Origin: Acidimicrobiaceae bacterium
GTDB lineage: Bacteria > Actinomycetota > Acidimicrobiia > Acidimicrobiales > RAAP-2
Direction of reading: 5' to 3'
Length of the DNA: 64,000 nucleotides
Assembly: GCA_003167415.1 (NCBI GenBank)
Contig: PMTF01000024.1
Span: forward strand, 72,174 to 136,173
The translations under genes and the position numbers were made by a program. The notes beneath the pieces were generated by a model, which saw only the letters and a program-made list of their open reading frames with translations, had not been told where the DNA came from and did not search any database. This document shows positions 8,531-18,277 of the stretch, piece by piece (the stretch's first letter is position 1; each line of letters begins with the position of its first letter).

Positions 8531-9623
8531 CACCGATCTCTACGCCGTCCTCGAGGTTGAGCGCAACTGCACCCAGGAGGAGTTGAAGAGGTCGTATCGG
8601 CGACTCGCGCGCCAGTACCACCCCGACACCAGCCCCGGCGACCCGGCGGCCGAGTCCCGCTTCAAAGAGGTCTCCCAGGCCTACGAGATCCTCTCGGACC
8701 CTGATCGACGCGCGAACTACGACCGCTTCGGTTCCGACGTCGGGGCCGGCGGCAATCCGTTCGGCGCCGGATCGGTCCAGGACATCTTCGACATGTTCTT
8801 CGGGGGCATGGGCGCCCACGGCCCCCAGCGCCGCGGACCCCAGCCCGGTCCAGACGCTGAGATCTCCCTGGATATCACGCTGGATGACGCCGCCTTCGGC
8901 GCGACAAAGGAAGTGACGGTCACGCTCGCGCATCGCTGCAGCACGTGTGACGGATCGGGCTGTGCGCCCGGGACCGCACCGGTGACCTGTATCGAATGCG
9001 CCGGCGTGGGTGTCGTGCAGCGCGTGCGCAACTCGATCCTGGGCCAAATGGTGACCTCGATGCCCTGTACGCGCTGCAACGGCATGGGATCGCGCATCGA
9101 CACGCCGTGCGCCGACTGTCGCGGCGACGGACGTCGCAACGAGACGACGACGCTGACGATCCAGGTGCCAGCGGGCGTCGAAGACGGCTCGACCATGCGC
9201 CTCAGCGACCGCGGTCCGGCCGGACTTCGCGGCGGAGCGAACGGTCGCCTCTTCGTGCACCTGCGGGTGCAAAACGACAGCCGATTCGAGCGACACGGCG
9301 ACGACCTGCACCACGAAGCGCACATCGCCTTCACCCAGGCCGTCTTAGGCGCGACCATCGAAGTGCCCACGCTGCGCGAGACGGTGCCGGTGGACGTCGT
9401 GGCGGGGAGCGCCAACGGTACGGTGCACCGACTTCGCCACCAGGGCGTCGAGCACCTGCACGGTCGCGGCCGCGGCGATCTCTTCGTACACCTCATCGTC
9501 GACGTCCCCACCGATCTCGACGACACCTCGGAAGACCTGCTTCGCCAGTTGGCCGAACACCGCAAGGAACCGGTTCTCGACGAGAGCGGGGGACTCTTTC
9601 GTCGACGTCGAGCGAAGAAGTGA
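8517..9623 (+). CDS. dnaJ: Chaperone protein DnaJ
   Basis: 368 aa. The J domain has HPD at residues 35-37, followed by a short Gly/Phe-rich stretch. Four CxxCxGxG zinc repeats follow (CSTCDGSG, CIECAGVG, CTRCNGMG, CADCRGDG; the first is extended by another Cys). Then come two beta-rich substrate domains (GVEDGSTMRL and later). It stimulates DnaK ATPase and binds unfolded protein. The ATG overlaps the end of hrcA, so both are under CIRCE control. This is the DnaJ2-type copy usually paired with hrcA in actinobacteria. Confidence 0.96.
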   Translation: MTVANTDLYAVLEVERNCTQEELKRSYRRLARQYHPDTSPGDPAAESRFKEVSQAYEILSDPDRRANYDRFGSDVGAGGNPFGAGSVQDIFDMFFGGMGAHGPQRRGPQPGPDAEISLDITLDDAAFGATKEVTVTLAHRCSTCDGSGCAPGTAPVTCIECAGVGVVQRVRNSILGQMVTSMPCTRCNGMGSRIDTPCADCRGDGRRNETTTLTIQVPAGVEDGSTMRLSDRGPAGLRGGANGRLFVHLRVQNDSRFERHGDDLHHEAHIAFTQAVLGATIEVPTLRETVPVDVVAGSANGTVHRLRHQGVEHLHGRGRGDLFVHLIVDVPTDLDDTSEDLLRQLAEHRKEPVLDESGGLFRRRRAKK

Positions 9624-10330
9624 GCCTCCTCGAGTGGCCACGTCGCGTGGCGGCCCTCGCGCAGTTCCACGTCGGTGATCCGAATCAACCGACCCTGAGC
9701 GCCGCCGACGAACATCACCTGCGCACGGTGTTGCGCGCGAAGAGTGGCGAAGAGCTCGTGGTGACCGACGGCGCCGGCGCGTGGTCGCTGTGCGAAGTCG
9801 GGGAGCACGCGTTGCATCGAGTGACCCCGGTGCACGTCGATCCAGCGTCGCCGCAAACGACGTTGTACCTGGCGCCCTTGAAGGGCGACAAGAGTGAATC
9901 GACGGTGGTCAAGGTCACCGAGCTCGGGGTCCATCGCATAGTGCCGTTGATGAGCGCGCGAGTGGTCGTCAAGTTTCGCGGCGAGGTGCGCGACAAGATC
10001 GTGGCGCGTTGGCGTCGGGTCGCCAACGAGGCGAACAACCAGTGCCGTCGAACCTACGACGTCATCATCGATGAGCCGTTGCACGTACGTGACGTCCCGG
10101 TGAACGTGGCGTTCACTCATTTCGACGGCGCCAGTGACTGGAATGACGTGCACAGCGTCTGCGTGGGACCGGAAGGCGGTTGGGAAGAGGGGGAGTGGGG
10201 CGAGCATCCACGACTCTCGCTCGGGCCGACCGTGCTGCGCGCCGATACGGCCGGCGTCGTCGCGGCGTCGCTGCTCGCTTTCGGCGCTGGTGGGTGGGGA
10301 TTTACCCTCGTCGACGGGCAATCTCGGTAA
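9620..10330 (+). CDS. rsmE: 16S rRNA (uracil-1498-N3)-methyltransferase
   Basis: 236 aa from a GTG at 9620 that overlaps the dnaJ stop as GTGA; the frame is open far upstream but nothing before this start resembles the family. A PUA-like N-terminal part (HHLRTVLRAKSGEELVVTDGAG) precedes the SPOUT knot with the signature VCVGPEGGWEEGE and LGPTVLRADTAGVVAASLLA. RsmE methylates U1498 of 16S rRNA using SAM. Its position directly after dnaJ is the usual one in many bacteria. Confidence 0.93.
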   Translation: MSLLEWPRRVAALAQFHVGDPNQPTLSAADEHHLRTVLRAKSGEELVVTDGAGAWSLCEVGEHALHRVTPVHVDPASPQTTLYLAPLKGDKSESTVVKVTELGVHRIVPLMSARVVVKFRGEVRDKIVARWRRVANEANNQCRRTYDVIIDEPLHVRDVPVNVAFTHFDGASDWNDVHSVCVGPEGGWEEGEWGEHPRLSLGPTVLRADTAGVVAASLLAFGAGGWGFTLVDGQSR

Positions 10331-10345
10331 TGATGAGAACAACAC

Positions 10346-10690
10346 ATGAGTGACTGCCTGTTTTGCAAAATCGTCGCCGGGGAGATCCCGTCGAAGCCCG
10401 TGGCCCAGAGTGAACGGGCGTACGCGTTCTACGACATTGCACCGCAAGCGCCGGTCCACGTGCTGGTCGTCTCGAAAGAGCACATCACCAGCGCCGACGA
10501 GATCGCCAGCACGCACGGCGGCATCATCGACGACATGGTCTTGCTGGCCCAAGAGGTCGTCGAGCTCGAAGGGGTCCGCGAGAGCGGCTACCGATTGGTC
10601 TTCAACATCGGGCGCGACGGTCAGATGACCATGCCGCACCTGCACATGCACGTCCTCGGTGGACGCAGAATGGAGTGGCCCCCGGGATGA
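10346..10690 (+). CDS. HIT family (HINT-like) nucleotide phosphoramidase
   Basis: 114 aa. N-terminal CLFCKIVAGEIPS (zinc-type CxxC) and a C-terminal histidine triad HLHMHVLGG (His98, His100, His102) identify a HINT-branch HIT protein. Members hydrolyse adenosine phosphoramidates and related acyl-AMP adducts; the physiological substrate is not certain. Start ATG is 15 bases after the rsmE stop. The ATG of phoH overlaps its stop. Confidence 0.93.
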   Translation: MSDCLFCKIVAGEIPSKPVAQSERAYAFYDIAPQAPVHVLVVSKEHITSADEIASTHGGIIDDMVLLAQEVVELEGVRESGYRLVFNIGRDGQMTMPHLHMHVLGGRRMEWPPG

Positions 10691-11652
10691 CCTTTGATGC
10701 CACGGCCCAAGAGGCCCTCACGGCGACCACCTTCGTACCGAATACGCATTTGATGTCGGGACTGCTCGGACCCCGTGACGAGCACCTGCGCATCATCGAG
10801 CACTCGTTCCCCAAGTCGAAGATCAAGGTGCAGGGCAATCAGATCGCCGTCACCGGCCCCGACGCCGCCAAGGTGCTGCGACTCTTCGACGAGTTGGTGC
10901 TGGTGCTGGAGAGCGGCCAGGCGCTCGACTCGGCCAAGATCGCGCGCACCATCGACATGGTCGACGACGACCTTCGACCGAGCGAGGTGCTGCGCCACGA
11001 GGTCGTGCGCGGGGCCAAGGGCAAGGCCGTTCGTCCCTCGACCGCCGGTCAGAAGCGTTACACCGACGCCATCGACTCCTCGATCATCACCTTCGGCATC
11101 GGGCCGGCCGGTACCGGCAAGAGTTACCTCGCCGTGGCCCAGGCGGTGCAGGCGCTGCATCGTCGACAGGTGCAGCGCATCGTGTTGACGCGCCCGGCGG
11201 TCGAGGCCGGCGAGCACCTGGGCTTCCTGCCCGGCGACCTCATGGCCAAGGTCGACCCGTACCTGCGCCCGCTCTACGACGCCCTCTACGACATGGTCGG
11301 TCCCGAGGGCGCCCAGCGCCTCATCGCCAACGGCACCATCGAAGTCGCGCCGCTGGCCTTCATGCGCGGACGCACGTTGAACGACTCGTTCATCATCCTC
11401 GACGAGGCGCAGAACACCACGCCGGAGCAGATGAAGATGTTCTTGACGCGCATCGGCTTCAACTCCAAGGCCGTGGTGACCGGCGACGTGACCCAGGTCG
11501 ACCTCAACGGACGCCACAGCGGCCTGGCGACCATCGAGAAGATCCTCGGGCCCATCGAGGGCATCAGCTTCATCCACCTCAGCGCGAAGGACGTGGTACG
11601 GCACCGCATCGTCGCCGACATCGTCGCCGCCTACGACCAACAGACGTCATGA
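10687..11652 (+). CDS. phoH: PhoH-like ATPase (YbeZ)
   Basis: 321 aa from ATG 10687, which overlaps the HIT stop as ATGA. P-loop motif [13 protein letters not shown] near residue 140, Walker [25 protein letters not shown] and the PhoH phrase GDVTQVDL are all present. The N-terminal KH-like region ([17 protein letters not shown]) suggests RNA binding. PhoH/YbeZ is a predicted RNA helicase-like ATPase that works with YbeY in rRNA processing; ybeY is the next gene, overlapping by four bases. Confidence 0.94.
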   Translation: MTFDATAQEALTATTFVPNTHLMSGLLGPRDEHLRIIEHSFPKSKIKVQGNQIAVTGPDAAKVLRLFDELVLVLESGQALDSAKIARTIDMVDDDLRPSEVLRHEVVRGAKGKAVRPSTAGQKRYTDAIDSSIITFGIGPAGTGKSYLAVAQAVQALHRRQVQRIVLTRPAVEAGEHLGFLPGDLMAKVDPYLRPLYDALYDMVGPEGAQRLIANGTIEVAPLAFMRGRTLNDSFIILDEAQNTTPEQMKMFLTRIGFNSKAVVTGDVTQVDLNGRHSGLATIEKILGPIEGISFIHLSAKDVVRHRIVADIVAAYDQQTS

Positions 11653-12155
11653 GCATCGATATCTACGCTGCCGATGAGCAGCACGACGAGATCATCGACC
11701 TCGAAGCCTGGGTGGCAGTGGCGAACGGCGCGTTGACCGACGAAGGCGTGCGCGGTCTGGCCGAGGTCTCGTTGATCTTTCTCGACGAGCCGGCGATCGC
11801 CGCCCTCAATCAGCAGTTCATGGGCAAGGACGGTTCGACCGACGTCCTGAGCTTTCCCATCGACAACGAGCCGGAGCCCTCGGGTCGAGTCCCCGACGCC
11901 GGCGGCAGTGGGCCCGGTGAGCCGCCGATTCCCGAGATTCCCCAACTCGTCGGTGACATCGTGATCTGTCCGGCCGTGGCCGCGCGCAACGCCGTCGAAC
12001 ACGAATGTTCATTTGAGGACGAGATCGCGCTCCTCGTCGTGCACGGCGTCCTGCACCTCCTGGGCTGGGACCACGCCGAAGACGACGAAGCGGAGCGGAT
12101 GGAGGCCCGCGAGCGCGAACTGTTGGCGCGTCACTACAAAAAGGCCACGACGTGA
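11649..12155 (+). CDS. ybeY: Endoribonuclease YbeY
   Basis: 168 aa. The zinc site [20 protein letters not shown] (three histidines) is intact and the DVLSFP motif ([13 protein letters not shown]) is present. YbeY is a metallo-endoribonuclease needed for 16S rRNA 3'-end maturation and 70S quality control. It has a slightly longer loop after DVLSFP ([19 protein letters not shown]) than the E. coli protein. It overlaps phoH by four bases and the next gene by four bases, so the operon is tightly coupled. Confidence 0.95.
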   Translation: MSIDIYAADEQHDEIIDLEAWVAVANGALTDEGVRGLAEVSLIFLDEPAIAALNQQFMGKDGSTDVLSFPIDNEPEPSGRVPDAGGSGPGEPPIPEIPQLVGDIVICPAVAARNAVEHECSFEDEIALLVVHGVLHLLGWDHAEDDEAERMEARERELLARHYKKATT

Positions 12156-13432
12156 TCGCCACGACTTGGTCGATGGGTGACACCTATCTCGGCGTGACCG
12201 TCGCGGTGCTCTTGGTCCTCTCGGGATTTTTCGCGGTCGCCGAGACGTCACTCGTGCGCATGAACAAGGCGCGAGCACGCTCGCTGCGCGACCAGGGACG
12301 ACACGGGGCCAAGGCGCTGGTGGAACTGTCGGAAACGCCGGAGAAGTTCCTCAACACCATTTTGTTGTTGGTGCTGATCTGCCAGCTGGTCTCGGCGACG
12401 ATGGTCGGCGTGCTCGCCGGCCGGCTCTTCGGCGCGGCCGGACTGTTCATCGCCACGGTCGGCGAAGTAGTCGTCATCTTCGTGGTCTTTGAAGCGATCC
12501 CCAAGAACTACGCGGTCCAGCACCCCGACGCGGCGGCGCTCACCGCCGCGCCGGTCGTGCGCCGGATATTGAAGTTCTGGCCCATCAAGTGGGTCTCGCA
12601 CCTCTTGTTGTCGATTGCTGACACGGTGATCGGCTGGTTCGGACCGACCGGACGCACGTCGCGCGTGACGGAATCCGAAGTGCTGGCCATGGCCGACGTC
12701 GCGCACGAGGACGAGGCGATCGAATCCGAGGAACGCAACTTCATCCACTCGGTGATCGAGTTCGGTGACACCATCGTGCGCGAAGTGATGGTCCCGCGAA
12801 TCGACATGGTCGACATCGCCGACTCCGCGACCGTGCGCGAGGCGCTCGATCTCTCCGTGCGGACCGGTCGTTCGCGGCTCCCGGTACTGGGCGAGGGTGT
12901 CGACGACGTCGTGGGTATTGTGAACCTGCGCCACTTGGCCAACCTCGTCGCCAATGACTTGGGACAGGAGATCCTGCGCGATCACATGGGCCAGGCCCAC
13001 TTCGTGCCCGAGACGAAGCGGGTGGCGGCGCTCCTCGTTGAGTTCCGTCGAGCCAAGAGTCACCTCTTCGTGGTAGTGGACGAATACGGCGGCACCGCCG
13101 GGGTGGTCACCTTGGAAGACGTTCTGGAAGAGCTCGTGGGCGAGATCACTGACGAGTCCGATCCGATCGAAGAGGACGACGACGAACAGACCATCGAACG
13201 TGGACTCGAGTTGAGCGGCCGTTTGAACATCGACGACGCCAACGTGGAGTACGGACTGGCCCTGCCGAAGGACGGGTGGGACACGATAGGGGGACTGGTC
13301 ATGGACCTCGCCGGCGGCGTACCCGACGTGGGCGACGTCTATTCGACCAAGCACTACCGCTTGACGGTGCTGCGCCTCGAGGGGCGCCGGGTCGAAGAGG
13401 TGCTCGTCCAGCCGCTCGTGGACGTCGAATGA
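12152..13432 (+). CDS. CNNM/CorC-type membrane protein with CBS pair
   Basis: 426 aa, GTG start overlapping ybeY. An N-terminal DUF21/CNNM transmembrane domain (residues 1-180, three or four hydrophobic segments) is followed by a CBS pair (about 200-330, [17 protein letters not shown] and [29 protein letters not shown]). A CorC/HlyC C-terminal domain (about 345-425, [17 protein letters not shown]) ends it. Family members are implicated in magnesium/cobalt efflux. The old name hemolysin is not a good functional description. The ybeY-CNNM-era order is standard in actinobacteria. Confidence 0.92.
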   Translation: MIATTWSMGDTYLGVTVAVLLVLSGFFAVAETSLVRMNKARARSLRDQGRHGAKALVELSETPEKFLNTILLLVLICQLVSATMVGVLAGRLFGAAGLFIATVGEVVVIFVVFEAIPKNYAVQHPDAAALTAAPVVRRILKFWPIKWVSHLLLSIADTVIGWFGPTGRTSRVTESEVLAMADVAHEDEAIESEERNFIHSVIEFGDTIVREVMVPRIDMVDIADSATVREALDLSVRTGRSRLPVLGEGVDDVVGIVNLRHLANLVANDLGQEILRDHMGQAHFVPETKRVAALLVEFRRAKSHLFVVVDEYGGTAGVVTLEDVLEELVGEITDESDPIEEDDDEQTIERGLELSGRLNIDDANVEYGLALPKDGWDTIGGLVMDLAGGVPDVGDVYSTKHYRLTVLRLEGRRVEEVLVQPLVDVE

Positions 13433-14334
13433 CTCGCTCCGGTTTCGCGGCCATCATTGGCCGACCGAACGTCGGTAAGTCGACCCTGCTCAACCAAGTG
13501 GTCGGCACGAAGGTCTCCATCACCGCGGCCTCACCGAACACCACTCGTCAAGCGATTCGCGGCATGCTCACCGAAGGCGACACCCAGATCATCTTCGTCG
13601 ACACTCCGGGCATCCATCGACCGCGCACCACCCTGGGCGGCCGACTGAACGACACCGCGCGCGCCGCAGCCGACGGCGTCGACGTCATCCTGGCGATCAT
13701 CGAGGCCGGCTCGGCTATCGGACCGGGCGACCGCAACGTCCTGGCCACGATGCTGCGCAACGCGCGAGGGCGCCAAGCGCCACTTCCGGTTGTCGTGGTG
13801 AACAAGATGGATAAGTCCGGTCGCGAAGCGGTCGTCGCGCAACTGGTCGCCGCGACCCGGGCCGTCGAAGAGATCGCCGATGAATTGAACCTGGGCGATG
13901 TTATCGAGCGGGTCGAATATTTTCCGGTCTCCGCCAAGACCGGCGAGGGAACCGCGGAACTGATCGCCTACGTTCGAAAGGCCATGCCCGAGTCGCCGTT
14001 TTTGTTTCCGGAAGACGAGGTCTCTGACGTGCCCGAAGCCATGTGGGTGGCGGAATTGGTCCGCGAGCAGCTGGTGCGCAAGACCAAACAGGAACTACCG
14101 CACTCGATTCATACGCGCGTCATCGAGTTCGAGTGGCCCCACATCACGGTCGAGATACTCGTGGAACGCGAATCGCAAAAGGGGATGGTGATCGGCAAGG
14201 GCGGCGCGTTATTGAAAGACGTCGGCATCGCGGCCCGACGGCAACTCCCCGAAGGCTGCTTTCTGGAACTAAAGGTTTCCGTCGAGCCCGGTTGGCAGAA
14301 GCGTGACGACACCCTCGACCGTTTCGGGTACTGA
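13429..14334 (+). CDS. era: GTPase Era
   Basis: 301 aa from ATG 13429, overlapping the upstream stop by four bases; the frame is open earlier but only from here is it Era-like. G1 GRPNVGKST (11-19), G3 DTPGIHRPRTTLGGRLN and G4 NKMD are visible. The C-terminal KH domain has VIGKGGALLKDVG. Era binds the 3' end of 16S rRNA during 30S maturation. The last 66 bases are overlapped by the convergent TauE-like gene. Confidence 0.96.
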   Translation: MTRSGFAAIIGRPNVGKSTLLNQVVGTKVSITAASPNTTRQAIRGMLTEGDTQIIFVDTPGIHRPRTTLGGRLNDTARAAADGVDVILAIIEAGSAIGPGDRNVLATMLRNARGRQAPLPVVVVNKMDKSGREAVVAQLVAATRAVEEIADELNLGDVIERVEYFPVSAKTGEGTAELIAYVRKAMPESPFLFPEDEVSDVPEAMWVAELVREQLVRKTKQELPHSIHTRVIEFEWPHITVEILVERESQKGMVIGKGGALLKDVGIAARRQLPEGCFLELKVSVEPGWQKRDDTLDRFGY

Positions 14335-15204
14335 GACCTCGTCGACCCGATCGCGAGTTCGCCGCCAGTGCCGAATGGTGAGAAACGTGATGAGCACAAT
14401 CTCCAGAGCTCCGATGATGCCCAACCAATCGACGGGCACGCCCACGTACTTGAGTCCGCTCAACAAGACGACGCCCGTGATGACTCGGCGAAGCAGGTAG
14501 CCGTTGGAGCGAGAAGAGAGAAGTGATCCGACAATGACGGCCGGCACGCTGCCGATGACGATCGAACTGGTGAGTCCTAGTTCCACGTGACCGAATATGA
14601 GCGTCCCGAGCGCCGCGGAGAAAGTGAGTGGGAGTGACTGAGCCAGGTCGGTGCCCACCAGCTGCTTGTTGCTCAACGTTGGATAGACCATCACCAAGAG
14701 GACGAGGATCAGCGATCCCGCACCGACCGAGGTGAGTCCCACCATGAATCCACCGACGATGCCGATGAAGACGGTCGGCAGCGGTCGCACCTTGACGTGC
14801 TCGTCGCCCGACGCCGGGGTCTCCACGAAGACCGAACGATAGAAGATGGCCACCGAACCGATGATGAGCGCGGTGCCGAGCAGGATCTGGAGTCGATGTT
14901 CGGCCACGACGCTCTGGCCGAGCAGGTGCATCACGTACGTCCCCAAGAACGCCGCGGGCACAGACCCGTAACAGAGGTAGCGCACGACGCTCGTGTTGAC
15001 GGTCTTGCGACGCCAGTGGATAAAGACGCCGGCCGGTTTCATGAAGAATGCGGCCATGAGGTCCGAGGCGATCGCAGCCGACGGCGTGACGCCGAAGAGA
15101 AGGACGAGCATTGGTGTCATCAGTGCGCCGCCGCCCATGCCGGTCAGACCCACGAGGAGGCCCACCACGGCACTACCGAGCACGAGGTAAATGTCAATAT
15201 GCAC
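14269..15204 (-). CDS. TauE/SafE-like sulfite or organic anion permease
   Basis: 311 aa, about eight to nine hydrophobic segments. The N-terminal repeat has GLLVGLTGMGGGALMTPMLVLL and a second copy appears as GFMVGLTSVGAGSLILVLL, the internal duplication typical of TauE/SafE (DUF81). Substrates in the family include sulfite, sulfonates and sulfoacetate; this one cannot be assigned. Its last 66 bases lie inside the end of era on the other strand, a sizeable convergent overlap for a housekeeping gene, so the two messages are partly antisense. Confidence 0.85.
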   Translation of the reverse strand: MHIDIYLVLGSAVVGLLVGLTGMGGGALMTPMLVLLFGVTPSAAIASDLMAAFFMKPAGVFIHWRRKTVNTSVVRYLCYGSVPAAFLGTYVMHLLGQSVVAEHRLQILLGTALIIGSVAIFYRSVFVETPASGDEHVKVRPLPTVFIGIVGGFMVGLTSVGAGSLILVLLVMVYPTLSNKQLVGTDLAQSLPLTFSAALGTLIFGHVELGLTSSIVIGSVPAVIVGSLLSSRSNGYLLRRVITGVVLLSGLKYVGVPVDWLGIIGALEIVLITFLTIRHWRRTRDRVDEVSVPETVEGVVTLLPTGLDGNL

Positions 15205-15299
15205 GCAAGGACTCCATCAAAACTAAATCTAGTGAATAAGTAGTTTATTGGAGAATGACCGGCGACGCTGGTTTTTGCCGAAATCCTTGGAAATAGGGC

Positions 15300-17264
15300 T
15301 TACGCGCGCAGCTCTCGAAGGAAAGCGAGCACTTGGTCGCGGTCCCGGGTGCGTTTCATCGGCGGCAACTTGCGGAACATTGCCGAGCGGTAGCTGGACT
15401 GGGCGAGGCGAGTATCCAAGACGGCGACGACCCCGCGGTCGGTGCTGTTGCGGATCAGCCGACCGACACCCTGGGCGAGCAGCATCGTCGCGCGAGGCAG
15501 GTCGACTTCGTAGAACGGGCGCTCGGCGTTAGCCCGACGGGCCTCGGCCAACGGATCGTTCGGCACGGAGAAGGGCAGCCGATCAATGGTGACGAGGCTG
15601 AGCGAATGGCCTGGCACGTCGATGCCCTGCCAGAAACTCGCGACGGCGAACAAGCTCGCTTCGGCGTTGTCGCGAAACTCCTCGATGATGCGCTGACGCG
15701 AGCGCGTCCCCTGAACCAGGACCTCGGTCTCCAGTCGTGGCGTCACCGCGTCGGCGACGCGATTCATCACCGAACGATTGGTGAAGAGCGCGAGGGTCCG
15801 TCCGCCGGCCGCGCCGATGAGTTCGACCAACTCTTCGATGATCGCCTCTTCGGCGCCGGCGTCGTTGCGACTGGGGAAGTTCTCCGGCACGTAAAGAAGT
15901 GAGTTCGCGGCGTAGTCGAAGGGACTGTCGAAATGCTCGATTGGGGTGCCGCTGAGACCCAGGCTCTTGGGCAACGTGTCGGGAATCGTCGCGCTGGTGA
16001 GGATGGCGGTGACGTTGCCCCAGAGATCGTCGGCCAGTCGAGGTCCGACATCCACCAATGAGATCTCGACGTCGACCTCGCGGTCGCGCTTGGAGATGAA
16101 CAGCAACTCGCCGGTCCGGACGTTGTTCACGCGGGCGAGGTCGTTGCCCAGGTGGATGGCCGGTCCGAGCGCGCGAATTTTCCTCGCCTCCGCGTCAGCG
16201 CCACTGGTCGTGAGCGAGCGAAGCCCTTCCACGAGGGCAACGACGAGTTCGTTGGCTCGACCGAGCTCACGCGAACAGTCCTCGTCCAAGCCGGTTAGTT
16301 CGTTGCGGTCGTATTGGATCTGCAACGACGCGGCGAATCGGTCGGCCACCGTGACAAGATCGAGGCAACGTTCGAGGAATTCGGTGCCCAGCAACGGTCG
16401 AGCCACCCCGGCGAGGGTTCGAAGGCGCGTGGCGTTGAGTGACGTGCCGAGCAGCGAGGCAAAGATATCGACGATCTCGTGGGCTTCGTCGAACACCACG
16501 AACTCGTGCGCCGGCAACAACATCGAGCCCGAGGCGAGATGTGAGGCGTAGAGATGGGTGTTGACGATGAGGATGGACGACTCGGCGGCGCGGTCCTTCG
16601 CCAGTTCGGCGAAGCAGTTCTGACCCTGGGGACAGTTGGCGCGGTGCAGACACTCCTGGGGCGTGACCGAGAGTCCGCGCCACGCGCGCTGGTCGACTTC
16701 GAAGGGCAGCTCGTCGCGGTCGCCGGTCTCGGTCTCATTCGACCATTGGAGAATCCGGCGCATCTGGTCGGCGACACCCTTGGGGACATCTGTTCCGTCG
16801 TCGAAACTGAGTTGCGCCGCCCCGCCGACGCTGTGCACGCGGTTTCGACAGAGGTAGTTCTGCTTACCCTTGAGGACGGCAACGCGCACGCCCGGCGTGT
16901 TCGCGGCCACCGTCGGGGCGTCTTTCTGGGCCAGTTGGTCTTGCAGGTTCTTCGTGGCCGTTGCCACGACGACGCGATGACCGGACATGACCGCCGGTAT
17001 CAAATAGGCGAGCGATTTGCCGATCCCGGTACCGGCTTCGATGACCGTCGTTCGTCGACGCGAGAGCGCCGCAGCGACACTTCGCACCATTTGGCGCTGG
17101 CCCTCACGGCTCTCGCCGCCGCCGGGAAGTTCGTGCGTGATGCGGTCGAGCAGAGCCAAGGCACGCTCCGCGTCGATTTCGACAACGTCGTCGTCGAGCT
17201 GCACGCCGCTCTCAATATCGGGTTCGACGTAGGCAATCTCCTCGTCGGGGTCGAAACCGTGCAT
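15300..17264 (-). CDS. DinG-like Fe-S superfamily 2 helicase
   Basis: 654 aa. Walker A EAGTGIGKSLAYLIP, a set of cysteines between the first helicase motifs (LCRNR, ECLHRANCPQGQNCF) that would ligate a 4Fe-4S cluster, DEAH box VVFDEAHEI, and motif VI QGVGRLIRN identify a DinG/XPD-like 5'-3' DNA helicase. DinG enzymes unwind D-loops, R-loops and G-quadruplexes in repair. There is no N-terminal exonuclease domain, so it is not the Firmicutes type. It is divergent from uppS, with 60 bases between starts. Confidence 0.9.
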   Translation of the reverse strand: MHGFDPDEEIAYVEPDIESGVQLDDDVVEIDAERALALLDRITHELPGGGESREGQRQMVRSVAAALSRRRTTVIEAGTGIGKSLAYLIPAVMSGHRVVVATATKNLQDQLAQKDAPTVAANTPGVRVAVLKGKQNYLCRNRVHSVGGAAQLSFDDGTDVPKGVADQMRRILQWSNETETGDRDELPFEVDQRAWRGLSVTPQECLHRANCPQGQNCFAELAKDRAAESSILIVNTHLYASHLASGSMLLPAHEFVVFDEAHEIVDIFASLLGTSLNATRLRTLAGVARPLLGTEFLERCLDLVTVADRFAASLQIQYDRNELTGLDEDCSRELGRANELVVALVEGLRSLTTSGADAEARKIRALGPAIHLGNDLARVNNVRTGELLFISKRDREVDVEISLVDVGPRLADDLWGNVTAILTSATIPDTLPKSLGLSGTPIEHFDSPFDYAANSLLYVPENFPSRNDAGAEEAIIEELVELIGAAGGRTLALFTNRSVMNRVADAVTPRLETEVLVQGTRSRQRIIEEFRDNAEASLFAVASFWQGIDVPGHSLSLVTIDRLPFSVPNDPLAEARRANAERPFYEVDLPRATMLLAQGVGRLIRNSTDRGVVAVLDTRLAQSSYRSAMFRKLPPMKRTRDRDQVLAFLRELRA

Positions 17265-17324
17265 CCACCGACCCTACGGGTTTGCTCTGAATGTTTTGTG
17301 AGATCAACGAAGTAGTTTTGGAAG

Positions 17325-18065
17325 GTGCCCGATCCGCGTCCGCGACCGATTCCGACGTCTCTCGACACGTCGAGCGTGCCCCATCACGTCGCGATCGTCA
17401 TGGACGGCAACGGTCGCTGGGCGCAGCGTCAGGGTCTGCCTCGTACCGTCGGTCACGGCGCCGGGGAGGAATCCTTGCTCGACACCACTTACGGCGCGCT
17501 CTCAATCGGCGTGAAGGTCCTCACCGTCTACGCCTTCTCCACCGAGAACTGGCGGCGGCCGGTCGACGAGGTCCGCTACCTCATGAACTTCAACAGCGGA
17601 CTATTGCAGCGACGTTCACAAGAGCTTCACGAACAGGGAGTGCGGATCACGTTTTCCGGCCGACGAGACTGGCGCGTACCCAAAAAGGTCCTCACCAACA
17701 TGGACAACGCCTCAGATCTCACGAAAAAGAACAAGGTGCTGACGCTCAATATCGCCTTTAACTACGGGGGACGCGCCGAGATCGTGGACGCCGTCGCCCG
17801 GTTGGTCGCCGACAACGTGTCGGCCAACAAGGTTGACGAGAAGGCGTTGCGCTCACGGATGTACCACCCGGAGCTGCCCGACCCCGACCTCGTCATTCGC
17901 ACGTCGGGGGAGTACCGGATCTCGAACTTCTTGCTCTGGGAGATGGCGTACTCCGAACTGGTGTTCACCGACGTGCTGTGGCCGGACTTTCGACGCGAGA
18001 ATCTTTTCGAAGCCGTAGAGGAGTACCAGCAACGCGAGCGACGCTTCGGGGGCCTCGACAAATGA
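17325..18065 (+). CDS. uppS: Isoprenyl transferase (undecaprenyl diphosphate synthase family)
   Basis: 246 aa with GTG start. The catalytic motif HVAIVMDGNGRWA, then YAFSTENWRRP, RRDWRVPKK and the C-terminal RTSGEYRISNFLLWEMAYSE are all diagnostic for cis-prenyltransferases. The product carries peptidoglycan precursors. Some actinobacteria have two such enzymes (short-chain and long-chain), so the exact chain length is not certain. Overlaps the next small gene as ATGA. Confidence 0.93.
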   Translation: MPDPRPRPIPTSLDTSSVPHHVAIVMDGNGRWAQRQGLPRTVGHGAGEESLLDTTYGALSIGVKVLTVYAFSTENWRRPVDEVRYLMNFNSGLLQRRSQELHEQGVRITFSGRRDWRVPKKVLTNMDNASDLTKKNKVLTLNIAFNYGGRAEIVDAVARLVADNVSANKVDEKALRSRMYHPELPDPDLVIRTSGEYRISNFLLWEMAYSELVFTDVLWPDFRRENLFEAVEEYQQRERRFGGLDK

Positions 18066-18277
18066 TCATGACCAAGACCATGTTGGTCGTCGGGGTCCTG
18101 GTCTACGCCTTCCTGTGGGCGCTCTACGCCTTCGGAGATTCCGTTCTGCTGGCGCCGCTACTCATTCCGGCGATCATCGCGGTCATGGTCGCGCTGGGCG
18201 TGGCTCTCCAGCGTTTCATCGGTATCGAACCACGTCGACAGCACTTCGACGATGCGAAGGACGAGACCGAAAAGTGA
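18062..18277 (+). CDS. Small two-helix membrane protein
   Basis: 71 aa from ATG 18062, whose ATGA overlaps the uppS stop. Two hydrophobic helices (TMLVVGVLVYAFLWALYAFG and a second at about 31-50) are followed by a charged tail ending AKDETEK. It is wedged between uppS and recO with four-base overlaps on both sides (its TGA overlaps the recO GTG). That argues it is a real, co-translated gene. I know no function for it. Confidence 0.7.
   Translation: MIMTKTMLVVGVLVYAFLWALYAFGDSVLLAPLLIPAIIAVMVALGVALQRFIGIEPRRQHFDDAKDETEK

Noticed and set aside
8717-10651. Long reverse-strand frame (644 aa) opposite dnaJ, rsmE and the HIT gene
   Set aside because: Its translation is low-complexity and Arg/His-rich, with no family signal; the forward genes are unmistakable. 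A typical high-GC antisense shadow.
12248-13354. Reverse-strand frame of 368 aa under the CNNM/CBS gene
   Set aside because: Shadow of the real gene, rich in His/Arg/Asp with no recognisable domains.
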